DNA from: UBA5078 sp051252515
Lineage (GTDB): Bacteria > Pseudomonadota > Gammaproteobacteria > Pseudomonadales > Pseudohongiellaceae
Direction of reading: 5' to 3'
Assembly (NCBI GenBank): GCA_051252515.1
Contig: JBPOFS010000004.1
Coordinates: forward strand, 186,001 to 250,000
DNA length: 64,000 nucleotides
Part shown: one piece after another, positions 1 to 8,050 of the stretch
How the letters are laid out: every line of letters begins with the position of its first letter
How positions within the stretch are numbered: the first letter of the stretch is position 1
The notes under the pieces: generated by a model
What the model saw: the letters and a program-made list of their open reading frames with translations, nothing else
Database searches by the model: none
What the model was told of the DNA's origin: nothing
Translations under genes and position numbers: made by a program

Positions 1-82
1 AGTGACGCCTACTGATAATGTCACTCATTGATATGCGTTAACAAAGTTTGATCAATAATTACAAAACTAAGCAGGTCAATTT

Positions 83-577
83 ATGACGAATACAACAAAG
101 AAGATCAGTCTAGCAGTGCTTGCTGCCCTAGTGATCGCAGCCACTTATTATGTCTTTACCGCCCCTTATACGCGCACTCCAGGCGTGCGCATCGGTGGCA
201 CTCTGACACCTCCCCCTAGCGATTGGAATACAGTCAACGGGCGTGGTGTTGGGCAAATAAAAACCGGAGGGTTCCCCCCTTTCGTCGTCAATATGATCTA
301 TTCCACCGATGAGGGCGGTATTATCACGGCAACGCGACCAGACGGCGGGTATTGGGCTAAACGTGCACGCATAGCGCCAAACGGCTATATACGTGTAGGG
401 GATGAAACTTTCGCTATGAAAGCCACTGAAGTGTTCGGTGACGCCCGTATGCCTTACTTAGAAAGCTACGGGGCCAATAATAATATGCCAATGCGCTACG
501 ATTTCGATGGAGAGATCATTCGCGGCCAAAACGAACCGCTGCACACTTGGGAAGTCTTCTACTGGACTCCCCGATAG
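83..577 (+). CDS. Membrane-anchored protein of unknown function
   Basis: I do not recognise a named family for this 164-residue protein. It starts MTNTTKK followed by a hydrophobic stretch (about residues 8-27), which fits a signal anchor with the rest of the protein in the periplasm. The body is short and mixed alpha/beta in character. A stretch around residues 62-130 (Gly-Gly-Phe-Pro-Pro, then alternating hydrophobic residues) loosely resembles split-barrel or deazaflavin-nitroreductase-like folds, but this is a guess from pattern only. The start ATG follows AGCAGG at a workable distance. It stands alone, convergent with the DUF1456 gene downstream. The gene is well supported by its length and start; its function is not. 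Confidence 0.6.
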   Translation: MTNTTKKISLAVLAALVIAATYYVFTAPYTRTPGVRIGGTLTPPPSDWNTVNGRGVGQIKTGGFPPFVVNMIYSTDEGGIITATRPDGGYWAKRARIAPNGYIRVGDETFAMKATEVFGDARMPYLESYGANNNMPMRYDFDGEIIRGQNEPLHTWEVFYWTPR

Positions 578-590
578 TAAGCCTGTGTTT

Positions 591-614
591 CTGTGGGAGT
601 TAACGCTCCCACAG
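591..614. terminator. Hairpin between convergent genes
   Basis: A perfect 9-bp inverted repeat (CTGTGGGAG / CTCCCACAG) with a 6-nt loop lies between two convergent genes and contains the stop codon of the minus-strand one. It could stop transcription from both sides. There is no clear T run, so an intrinsic terminator is only probable. Confidence 0.5.
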
Positions 615-1145
615 ATTTGGCGTGGCCACGACCTCCTCTGAGGCTTCCTCCGACTCGCCTAGACCTTCTTCAAGCTCAACTTCCACTTCACCGCGCTGAC
701 GCTGCTGCAAAGCCTTCAAGAAGTTACGCAGCAATTGATCTTCACAATTGCGGTAATGTTTATGTCCTGGCTTACGGAACAAGGCCGATAGTTCGTGTTT
801 GCTGAACTTCAAGCCGGCTTCTTCCAATAATGTCTGCACATCATCCGATTGCAGGTTCAAGGCAATACGCAGCTTTATCAGCACCATATTGTTAGAAAGC
901 GACTCTTCTGGCTCTGGCTGAGGCCCATCCCTTCTTCCGCGCATTGAGTTAATCAAGCCATTGAGAAATAACGCCATTTCTCTATCTTCAATGGCGACAT
1001 GCCCTGGCGTGTCTTCTGCTTTAAGCCAAGCACACACTTGCTCTCTCGTTACCACTGTATCTGCGCTAGCAAAAACCTCCATCATGCGATTGTCGTCAAA
1101 ATCGAAGATAAAGCGAACGCGTCGTAATACGTCATTAAGATTCAT
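600..1145 (-). CDS. DUF1456 family protein (YehS-like)
   Basis: The 181-residue product starts MNLNDVLRRVRF and carries two repeats of the DUF1456 module: one around residues 1-65 (ending in the short helix EDREMALFLNGLI) and a second around residues 85-150 (SNNMVLIKLRIAL, then KHELSALFRKPGHKHYRNC, then LRNFLKAL). This is the layout of E. coli YehS, a cytoplasmic protein of unknown role. The C-terminal tail is rich in Glu and Ser and is not part of the family core. The start ATG is at 1145; the AAGG upstream is rather far away. It is transcribed alone, away from the TonB receptor gene. The family call is firm and the function is unknown. Confidence 0.85.
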   Translation of the reverse strand: MNLNDVLRRVRFIFDFDDNRMMEVFASADTVVTREQVCAWLKAEDTPGHVAIEDREMALFLNGLINSMRGRRDGPQPEPEESLSNNMVLIKLRIALNLQSDDVQTLLEEAGLKFSKHELSALFRKPGHKHYRNCEDQLLRNFLKALQQRQRGEVEVELEEGLGESEEASEEVVATPNLWER

Positions 1146-1322
1146 AATGTGTCGGGACCTTACTGTCAGGGATAGGGAAAAAGTGAAGTAACTCAGATAA
1201 TCGCCATATTAGCCGAAAACACAGCGTTGCGCGCCCAAATAGTGCTTATATATCTTGAAATAAGACATGAAATTGCCCACTTTTCTCTAAACCTGTGCCA
1301 AATTGCAACTAAAGGGCATTGC

Positions 1323-1350
1323 ATTCAACTACATGCTTGAATGATGTAGT
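1323..1350. promoter_or_regulatory. Inverted repeats upstream of the TonB receptor
   Basis: Two overlapping inverted repeats, ATTCAA/TTGAAT (1323-1328, 1337-1342) and ACTACAT/ATGTAGT (1328-1334, 1344-1350), lie about 80 bp before the receptor gene starting at 1430. Their position suits an operator or a leader stem. They do not look like a canonical Fur box. This is inference from position and symmetry only. Confidence 0.25.
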
Positions 1351-1429
1351 ATATCCCGCACATTAAAGTACGGCCCCAAACTATAGGGGCAGTTAATGCC
1401 CGCAATTTATCGTGATCTGGAGAACTACC

Positions 1430-3499
1430 TTGACCACTAGTCGACAATTGAAAGTACTGATCCCCCTTATTATGGCAGCAGGGGCGACAACGGCCCAGGC
1501 TCAAACGACATCTCAATTAGATGAGATCGTTGTAGTTGGAACTCGTACAGAGCAAGCACTCAGCACCGTGCCTATGGCCATCAGCGTCATTAATAAAGAT
1601 TCAATCCAGCTAGGCCGCCAGGAGCTCAGCCTTGATGAGTCTCTTATCGCCATTCCCGGCCTTGTGATGCAAAGCCGTTATAATTTTGCGCAAGACCTCA
1701 GCGTCTCAATTCGTGGCTTTGGTTCACGAGCTAACTTCGGAATGCGCGGCATCAAAGTATTTGCCGATGATATTCCGATGACTTTGCCTGATGGCCAAAG
1801 TGGCACCGATGACTTGGACTTAGGTTCGGCACAAAGTGTCGAAGTTATTCGTGGCCCATCAGCGTCTTTGTACGGAACAGCGTCAGGCGGCGTTATTAGC
1901 CTTACGACTGAGATGCCTACAGAAACGCCATTCGTCGAAACTAAAATCATGGTTGGCGAATACGGACATCAAAAAGTGCAGCTAAAGACAGGCGGCACAT
2001 CAGGTAAATTAGGATATTTAGTCAACGTCTCTCGTCTAGAAATGGACGGATTCCGCGACTTCTCAGAAGTTGAACACAACCTAATCAACAGCAAGTTCAT
2101 TTATAGTATTGATGACACCTCTAGCCTCACAGCAATCATCAACGCAGTGGACTCCCCTGTCGCGAATGACCCAGGTGGTGTGACATTGGCCGAAATCGCC
2201 GCTGACCGCACAGCTGCAGGATCGCGCAACACAAGCTCTAATGCCGGTGAAGAATTTGACCAACAACGTTTAGGTCTTGTGTATAAGAAAAGCTTCGGCA
2301 GCCAACACGACCTAACGCTACGCACCTACACAATGCGTAAAGACTTCTCAGGCTTCCTGCCTATCGGCACACACATTCCTTTCGTAGGTGATGACGGCGC
2401 GATTGCTTACCAACGTTCGTTCTCTGGTGCGGGCGGCCTCTACACGTTCACCGATACCTTAATGGACATGCCTAACGTATTTAGCGTTGGTTTTGATATG
2501 GACTATCAAACTGATGATCGTCAGCGCTTTATTAACAATGCTGGCGTAAAAGGCAATATTACGTTTGATCAAGTGGAAGAGGCTGAATCAGTCGGCGTGT
2601 ATTTCCGCAATGAAACGACTTTAACCGATGATTTGATTCTTAGCATCGGCGGCCGCTTTGACAATATAGATATGTCTGTTGATGATCTGTACTTGGCCAA
2701 TGGCGACCAGAGTGGCGACCTAGACTACAACGAGTTCAGCCCAGCAATTGGTTTAATGTGGAACAAATCACAAGCATTGAACCTTTACACCAACTATGCG
2801 ACATCATTCGAAACGCCTACGTTCTCTGAGCTAGGCAGCCCCGCGCAAGACTTAAACGTCAACCTCGGTGGTTTCAATAATGTTAACCCGCAAAAAGCGA
2901 AGAGCTTTGAAGTTGGTTCAAAAGGCAGTGTGTTTAACAACCGCCTCTACTACGACCTAGCGCTATATACCATGGACGTTGAAAATGAGATCACTAACGT
3001 TGTGAATATCGGTAGCCGTGCATTTTTCGAAAATGCCGATACTGACCGCAACGGTTTAGAGGCACAGTTGCAAGCTAAGCTAACAGATCAATTGAACTTA
3101 ACGGTCACCTATACTTACTCTGACTTCGAGTTCACTAGCTTCGATGGGACTCCTGCTGCAGTCGGTGAGTCGCTTCCAGGGATTCCTGAGCATCAGTTCT
3201 ATGCAGAGCTAAAGTACACACACCCAGATGGCGCCTATGTGGTATTAGATGCGTTGAATGTGGGTGAGTTCTATGCGGACAATGCCAATACACAGCAAGT
3301 AGATTCATCAATAGTCTCTACTCTACGAGTTGGTAGCACCATCGATATCAACGGTACGATGGTGGCGCCATTCTTTGGCGTCAACAACCTATTCGATGAA
3401 GACTACTTCTCAACTGTTCGTAAGAATGCTTTCGGTGGTCGCGCGTATGAGGCCGCACCAGAGCGTCATATCTACGGTGGTGTCACAATCCGCTTCTAA
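1430..3499 (+). CDS. TonB-dependent receptor, PqqU/YncD-like
   Basis: An outer-membrane beta-barrel receptor with a TonB box near the mature N-terminus (DEIVVVGTRTE) after a signal peptide ending in AQA. The plug has the pattern AQDLSVSIRGFGSR...GMRGIKVFADDIPMTLPDGQ, then SVEVIRGPSASLYGTASGGVI. The barrel has ETPTFSEL and ends in Phe, as OMPs do. These blocks match, from memory, E. coli YncD (PqqU), the pyrroloquinoline quinone importer, closely enough to suggest a similar ligand, but family members vary. I chose the TTG at 1430 because GGAG lies 7 nt upstream and the signal peptide then starts MTTSRQLK; an in-frame GTG at 1412 overlaps that ribosome site. The gene is followed by a hairpin and then a small secreted protein. 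Confidence 0.85.
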   Translation: MTTSRQLKVLIPLIMAAGATTAQAQTTSQLDEIVVVGTRTEQALSTVPMAISVINKDSIQLGRQELSLDESLIAIPGLVMQSRYNFAQDLSVSIRGFGSRANFGMRGIKVFADDIPMTLPDGQSGTDDLDLGSAQSVEVIRGPSASLYGTASGGVISLTTEMPTETPFVETKIMVGEYGHQKVQLKTGGTSGKLGYLVNVSRLEMDGFRDFSEVEHNLINSKFIYSIDDTSSLTAIINAVDSPVANDPGGVTLAEIAADRTAAGSRNTSSNAGEEFDQQRLGLVYKKSFGSQHDLTLRTYTMRKDFSGFLPIGTHIPFVGDDGAIAYQRSFSGAGGLYTFTDTLMDMPNVFSVGFDMDYQTDDRQRFINNAGVKGNITFDQVEEAESVGVYFRNETTLTDDLILSIGGRFDNIDMSVDDLYLANGDQSGDLDYNEFSPAIGLMWNKSQALNLYTNYATSFETPTFSELGSPAQDLNVNLGGFNNVNPQKAKSFEVGSKGSVFNNRLYYDLALYTMDVENEITNVVNIGSRAFFENADTDRNGLEAQLQAKLTDQLNLTVTYTYSDFEFTSFDGTPAAVGESLPGIPEHQFYAELKYTHPDGAYVVLDALNVGEFYADNANTQQVDSSIVSTLRVGSTIDINGTMVAPFFGVNNLFDEDYFSTVRKNAFGGRAYEAAPERHIYGGVTIRF

Positions 3500-3508
3500 A
3501 GGATTAAA

Positions 3509-3542
3509 CCTTCAGTGTCGCCGACTAAGGCGGCGCTGAAGG
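3509..3542 (+). terminator. Hairpin after the TonB receptor
   Basis: CCTTCAG pairs with CTGAAGG (3509-3515, 3536-3542) and encloses a second short stem (CGCC/GGCG). It starts 10 bp after the receptor stop. The trailing T run is poor (TTCC), so it could also be an attenuating stem before the next small gene. Confidence 0.45.
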
Positions 3543-3570
3543 GTTCCTACAAAGTTATTAGAGAAAAACC

Positions 3571-3894
3571 ATGAAACTCTTAATTACTACAGTCTTAACG
3601 TTGAGCCTATTCAGTTCCGCTCATGCACAAGACGTCCCTGATTCTTGCGCTGATATTACCGCATTGGCTGAAGACATCATGATCAAGAGGCAAGTGAACT
3701 ACGACATAATGTTGCTGATTAACACCCTTAATAACGAGTTGAATGATCAGCCTGAATTACTCACCGTAATGCAACCGATCATCGATATGGCCTATTCAGA
3801 GCCCAGTGCCACCACTACGCAGACTCGCAATGAGCAAGTAGAAGCCTTTAAGGCTGTTTGGGCAAAACGCTGCACCGATGAGGCCAATCTCTAG
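3571..3894 (+). CDS. Small secreted protein of unknown function
   Basis: A 107-residue product with a clear signal peptide (MKLLITTVLTLSLF, cleavage after AHA) and a mature part of about 88 residues that is helical, acidic and has one Cys near each end (in SCADI and RCTDE), so one disulfide is plausible. No family is recognised. The ATG at 3571 sits 71 bp after the TonB receptor stop and may be co-transcribed with it, although a hairpin intervenes. The last four bases overlap the stop of the convergent diguanylate cyclase gene. Confidence 0.6.
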   Translation: MKLLITTVLTLSLFSSAHAQDVPDSCADITALAEDIMIKRQVNYDIMLLINTLNNELNDQPELLTVMQPIIDMAYSEPSATTTQTRNEQVEAFKAVWAKRCTDEANL

Positions 3895-5861
3895 CTTAAC
3901 ATCGACTCTTCAAACACTTTATAGCCGTTACGCCCCGCACTTTTAGCTTCATAGAGTGCCGTATCGGCTTTTTTCAAAAGCTCTGCTACACCGTCACGAC
4001 TCTCTGGGTTAAATAATACGATGCCTATGCTGAGCGTGGCTTGCACTTGCACTGCCTCAAACACTAACGGCAACGAAAAAGCCGCTTTCATATTCTCGGC
4101 CACATGAATCACATCATCCACTGAGTTGATATCAGGTAGAAGTGTGACAAATTCATCCCCGCCAAAGCGCCCTACAACATCCGTTAGACGCAGCAGACCA
4201 CTAAGGCGAGTAGACGTTTCACATAACACAAAATCGCCAACATCGTGTCCATAAGTGTCGTTAACTTGTTTGAAATGATCCAGGTCGATAAACATCAAGG
4301 CTAAGGGTTTGGAACTCTCAATTGCTTGCTTGCGTAGCAATTCTAAACGCTGACCGACTAGGCGACGATTTGGCAGACCCGTCAGCTCATCATGCAATGC
4401 ATGGTATTCGTGTTGGTCTTCTATTTCTTTGCGATCAGTAACATCGGCAAAAGTGCCTATGGCACGAATCGATTTACCGTCTTGGTCTTTCTCCACTGCA
4501 GCACCGCGCATTAATATCCAACTCCAGTCACCATCGCCTGTGCGTACACGAAACTCGTGGCGAAAATGCAGATCTGAATCTAAAACGAGTGTGTTCATTG
4601 CTGCGAGCGCGTCATCAATATCATCGGAATGCACAATCTTCAGCCAATCTTCGATGCTATCACCCAATTCGTCGGGAGAGTATTTGAGCATTGTTTTTGT
4701 ATGTTCGGAAAACACAAATTGACGACTTTTAAAATTCCAATCCCATACACCATCGCCAGCACTTGCTAAGGCGGCGGACCATCGGTACTCGGTGGTGCGC
4801 AGCTCTTCGGTTATTTCTTCAGCACGTAAATTGGCACGCTCTTTACTGGTCACGAGCGACCAAACCAAAGCCGTTAGCAAGAAGCTAATTACCACTCCTG
4901 ACACAATATAGATAAGAGGTTCGAACGCTGCGGCGTTTTGTTCAAACGCCCTTGTTGAATTAACGTCTAATGTCCAAGCTCGACCAGCGATGTTGAGAGT
5001 TTTACGGTAGTTAAATCTTGGCTCGCTTGCACTTTCGATAGCAGAATTTATTGCAAACAAAATGTTCTGTTCGTTTGCTTCAAGCCCATCAAAAATATTA
5101 ACTTTCAATAGATCGAAGTTAGAGAAATTGAGCCCTTGCATCAGGATATCCATACTAAATGGGCTATACACCCATCCATAGACCTCATCTTCGCTTGTAC
5201 TTGAGTCTATCTCGTTGTTGTAGACCGGCAGATAAAGCAATGTTCCTGACACCCCACCCCGATTCACATCCTGTACCAAACTCACTCGACCAGACAATGC
5301 GGCTCCGCCTATACGAGCAGATCTCTGCATCGCTTCGCGGCGAACGGTTTCTGAATACATATCGAACCCAAAGGCATTCAGGTTCACGCCGGAAAATGGC
5401 TCTAGAAAAACAATAGAAGTATAAAGATCTCGTTCACCGGCAGGGCGAACTGTGTATAGCGGAAACCCTTCCTGCTGAACAGAATCGATATGCGCGCTCA
5501 GGCTCTCGGGAGCTAGTTGAACTGCAAACCCTAAGCCCAGCATCCCAGGGTAGTGTTCATCGATGTTCAGCGCTTGAAAATAGGTCGAGAATTCCTGGCG
5601 CGTCACCTCCCCACTGCTAACTAGTAACCCTTTTGTGCCATGAAGCACCTGCTCATAGGCCAACATCCGCGCTTCTATGGCTTGCTCTAGATCAAGTGCG
5701 AGGATTTCGAACTCTTGGGATTGGATGCTTTCGTTAACAATAACGCTATTGATGGAGACGAGGAGGGAGAAAAAGAGAGTGACAACAAGCACAGCCGCAG
5801 ACAACAAATGTGCCGTTTTAGAATTGGTCGATGCATTCTTTATTCGTGTTATCAAATGCAT
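3891..5861 (-). CDS. CHASE-PAS-GGDEF diguanylate cyclase
   Basis: An inner-membrane sensor that should make cyclic di-GMP from two GTP. The 656 residues run: first membrane helix about 18-40; a periplasmic CHASE domain about 65-260 (YPGMLGLGFA, then RDLYTSIVFLEP); second membrane helix about 312-335; a PAS domain about 350-475 (GDGVWDWNFKSRQFVFSE, with the PAC motif RAIGTFADVTDRK); and a C-terminal GGDEF domain. The active-site GGDEF is intact at about 567-571 and is preceded, five residues before, by RLTD (about 558-561), the expected product-inhibition I-site. An intact A-site and I-site predict an active, feedback-controlled enzyme. No EAL domain is present. The ligand of the CHASE domain is unknown. 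Confidence 0.92.
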   Translation of the reverse strand: MHLITRIKNASTNSKTAHLLSAAVLVVTLFFSLLVSINSVIVNESIQSQEFEILALDLEQAIEARMLAYEQVLHGTKGLLVSSGEVTRQEFSTYFQALNIDEHYPGMLGLGFAVQLAPESLSAHIDSVQQEGFPLYTVRPAGERDLYTSIVFLEPFSGVNLNAFGFDMYSETVRREAMQRSARIGGAALSGRVSLVQDVNRGGVSGTLLYLPVYNNEIDSSTSEDEVYGWVYSPFSMDILMQGLNFSNFDLLKVNIFDGLEANEQNILFAINSAIESASEPRFNYRKTLNIAGRAWTLDVNSTRAFEQNAAAFEPLIYIVSGVVISFLLTALVWSLVTSKERANLRAEEITEELRTTEYRWSAALASAGDGVWDWNFKSRQFVFSEHTKTMLKYSPDELGDSIEDWLKIVHSDDIDDALAAMNTLVLDSDLHFRHEFRVRTGDGDWSWILMRGAAVEKDQDGKSIRAIGTFADVTDRKEIEDQHEYHALHDELTGLPNRRLVGQRLELLRKQAIESSKPLALMFIDLDHFKQVNDTYGHDVGDFVLCETSTRLSGLLRLTDVVGRFGGDEFVTLLPDINSVDDVIHVAENMKAAFSLPLVFEAVQVQATLSIGIVLFNPESRDGVAELLKKADTALYEAKSAGRNGYKVFEESMLS

Positions 5862-6232
5862 ATTTTGAAATTTTCTACTTTCAATTGATGCCCCAACAGG
5901 TGTTTATCAATGATACGCCATTACAACTTAATTAGACCACCTAAACACTATTTGACTAATTATTGACTCGCGATGCACTTTTGAAACGAAAACCTAAGCT
6001 CAGCAATCCCAATCCCATTATCAAGAGCAACGCACAGAGTTTATTTAAATTTTCAATAATATAGACGGTATATTGACCATAACATAAAGGCTATCAAACA
6101 AGTCCATCATGAGATTTAGACATCTTTTTCGATTAACATCATTTGCCAATTGAGTTTTTTAAACTTATACCCTCTAATAGGCTAGGTTGTAGCATTAGCT
6201 CATTTTTATATGTAATACCCTTGGGAGTCACC
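5862..6232. other. AT-rich intergenic region
   Basis: About 370 bases between two divergent genes. The sequence is AT-rich and probably holds the promoters for both sides. I see no RNA gene, repeat or convincing operator in it. An in-frame extension of the downstream gene to 6143 is unlikely because it would place a non-signal sequence before a good signal peptide. Confidence 0.5.
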
Positions 6233-7000
6233 ATGATCAATCGCGTTCACACTTTTCACCGTAGCATTCTCAGTTGCGCCTTTTGCGCAATGACATTGAT
6301 AAGCGGTGCCGCATTGGCACAGAACGCAAACGTAACCGCGGCACTTTCAGATAACGATCGCCCCAAAAAAGATATCGCCATGGACGTATCGCGCAAACCT
6401 GCACAAGTGCTTGCGTTTGCTGGATTGAAAACAGGAATGACGGTGTTAGAGCTAGAAGCAGGCGCAGGCTATTACACCGAAATATTAAGCCGGGCTGTTG
6501 GCGCTAATGGACAAGTCATATTGCAGCACCCACCCGCTTTGATGCGCTTCATAGGAGAAGGTATTAATGAGCGAACCGCGAATAATCGGCTCCCTAATGT
6601 CCGTGTAAGCATCACTAACTTTGATGAATTGGATATGCCCGACAACTCAGTCGATATGGTGACGTGGATTCAGGGACCTCATGAAATCGGTTTCATGCCC
6701 GATGGCAATAGTCTTGGCAGCCCTATCGACGCGTTCGCAGAGATAGCGCGAGTGCTCAAACCAGGAGGAGTTCTCATCGCGTCGGATCATACCGCACCGG
6801 AGGGTTCTGGGTTAGATGCAGGGGGTAGTTTACACCGGATATCCGAAGGGATCGTGACTAGCCTAGCGAAGGATGCCGGGTTAACGCGTGAATCCTCGTC
6901 TGATATTCTAGAGAATCCCGATGACCCTCTGGACATCAGCGTGTTCGACCCTGAGATTCAGGGAAAGACTAGCCAGTTTATCGTGCTATATCGAAAATAG
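6233..7000 (+). CDS. Exported class I SAM-dependent methyltransferase-like protein
   Basis: The 255-residue product begins with a signal peptide (MINRVHTF...SGAALAQ), followed by a Rossmann methyltransferase core: motif I as VLELEAGAGYYTEIL, an acidic motif region VRVSITNFDELDMPDNSVDMVTW, and ARVLKPGGVLIASDH, which is the usual post-motif III signature. This layout fits a class I methyltransferase of the kind annotated as Methyltransf_11/25. S-adenosylmethionine is not expected in the periplasm, so the export signal is odd; the protein may bind another ligand. I chose ATG 6233 because GGGAG lies 5 nt before it and it opens the signal peptide directly. It converges with the GAF-GGDEF gene with only 2 bp between the stops. 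Confidence 0.8.
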   Translation: MINRVHTFHRSILSCAFCAMTLISGAALAQNANVTAALSDNDRPKKDIAMDVSRKPAQVLAFAGLKTGMTVLELEAGAGYYTEILSRAVGANGQVILQHPPALMRFIGEGINERTANNRLPNVRVSITNFDELDMPDNSVDMVTWIQGPHEIGFMPDGNSLGSPIDAFAEIARVLKPGGVLIASDHTAPEGSGLDAGGSLHRISEGIVTSLAKDAGLTRESSSDILENPDDPLDISVFDPEIQGKTSQFIVLYRK

Positions 7001-7002
7001 TT

Positions 7003-7953
7003 CTAGACTGTGTGCATGCGCTCGTCGGCCAACGCTAAAAGGTCCGCGAGCGTTTGTATTGTTCCTGGTGACGCCACAACATAGCCAGCACTAAACTCTA
7101 TATCATAGCCTCGCTCTTTTTCCATATCGTATTTTTCAACTGCCCGTTCCAAACGACGAATAGCATCTCTAGTACTATCATCATCGCTCTCCATCATAAA
7201 GACAGCAAATTCATCATCCCCTACTCGACCGAATATATCAGTCTCGCGGAACACTCTACTGACGATTGAGGCAATTTTCACTAACACTTGATCAGCTTCT
7301 GCTTGACCAAACTCCTGACTAATCACTTTGAACTTATTAATATCAAAAAGGATCACAGAGGCAGGAAGTTTTTTACGTTTGGAAACGCTAAACGCATATT
7401 GTGCAAGTTCCATGAAACCACGTCGATTCGAAATTAGTGTCAATGGATCCAGTGTCACCAATTGCAATGCCGCTATTTCTTTCTCAGCCATATCCCCTAG
7501 GTCACGCAAAAGCTGAACGTCTTCCTCCCCAAAAGTTCTAGGTTCGCTATCAAAGATGCATAAGGTGCCTAGGGCACTCCCATCATTAATACGCAAAGGA
7601 AAACCGGCATAAAATCGAATGCTTGGTTTCTCGGTGACTAAGGGATTGTCCTTAAAGCGCTCATCCGCAAGGGCATCTTCTATGACAAATACATCACTGC
7701 CTAGAATCGCATGACCACAGAAAGAGATATCTCTTGGGGTTTCATCAGGAAGGGGCTGATCACTAGCCTTCGACTTAAACCACTGCCGGTCCTCATCCAC
7801 TAAACTAACCACCGCTGTATCCACGAGAAATAGCCTTTTAGCCATGCGTGTTAAGCGATCGAATCGTTCTTCAGAGGCAGTATCTAATAGCTTTAATGCA
7901 CGAAGCTTTTCGAGCCGTAGTGTTTCATCTTTGGGGGATTGCGCAGCGCTCAT
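7003..7953 (-). CDS. GAF-GGDEF protein with degenerate GGDEF motif
   Basis: A soluble 316-residue signalling protein. Residues about 10-165 form a GAF domain of the type found in phytochrome-like sensors (RLEKLRALKLLDT, then FDRLTRMAKRLF, SFCGHAI, FYAGFPLR, GTLCIFD). The C-terminal half is a GGDEF domain starting at TLDPLTLISNRRG. The active-site motif is GDDEF at 245-249: the second Gly of GG(D/E)EF is replaced by Asp. The inhibitory I-site RETD is kept five residues before it. The family usually needs both Gly residues for GTP binding, so activity may be weak or lost and the protein may act as a cyclic di-GMP binder. There is no membrane segment. Confidence 0.88.
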   Translation of the reverse strand: MSAAQSPKDETLRLEKLRALKLLDTASEERFDRLTRMAKRLFLVDTAVVSLVDEDRQWFKSKASDQPLPDETPRDISFCGHAILGSDVFVIEDALADERFKDNPLVTEKPSIRFYAGFPLRINDGSALGTLCIFDSEPRTFGEEDVQLLRDLGDMAEKEIAALQLVTLDPLTLISNRRGFMELAQYAFSVSKRKKLPASVILFDINKFKVISQEFGQAEADQVLVKIASIVSRVFRETDIFGRVGDDEFAVFMMESDDDSTRDAIRRLERAVEKYDMEKERGYDIEFSAGYVVASPGTIQTLADLLALADERMHTV

Positions 7954-8050
7954 CTAAGCCTCTCATTTGAGTTGAAGCTCAAGTATAGAGTTTGCCCTTC
8001 CTTTTATCTACAAACCACCTTCGCTGGCTTAACACTAAAGCGATATTAAT

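Noticed and set aside
593..1191. Plus-strand frames opposite the DUF1456 gene.
   Set aside because: They are shadows of a clear family gene on the minus strand.
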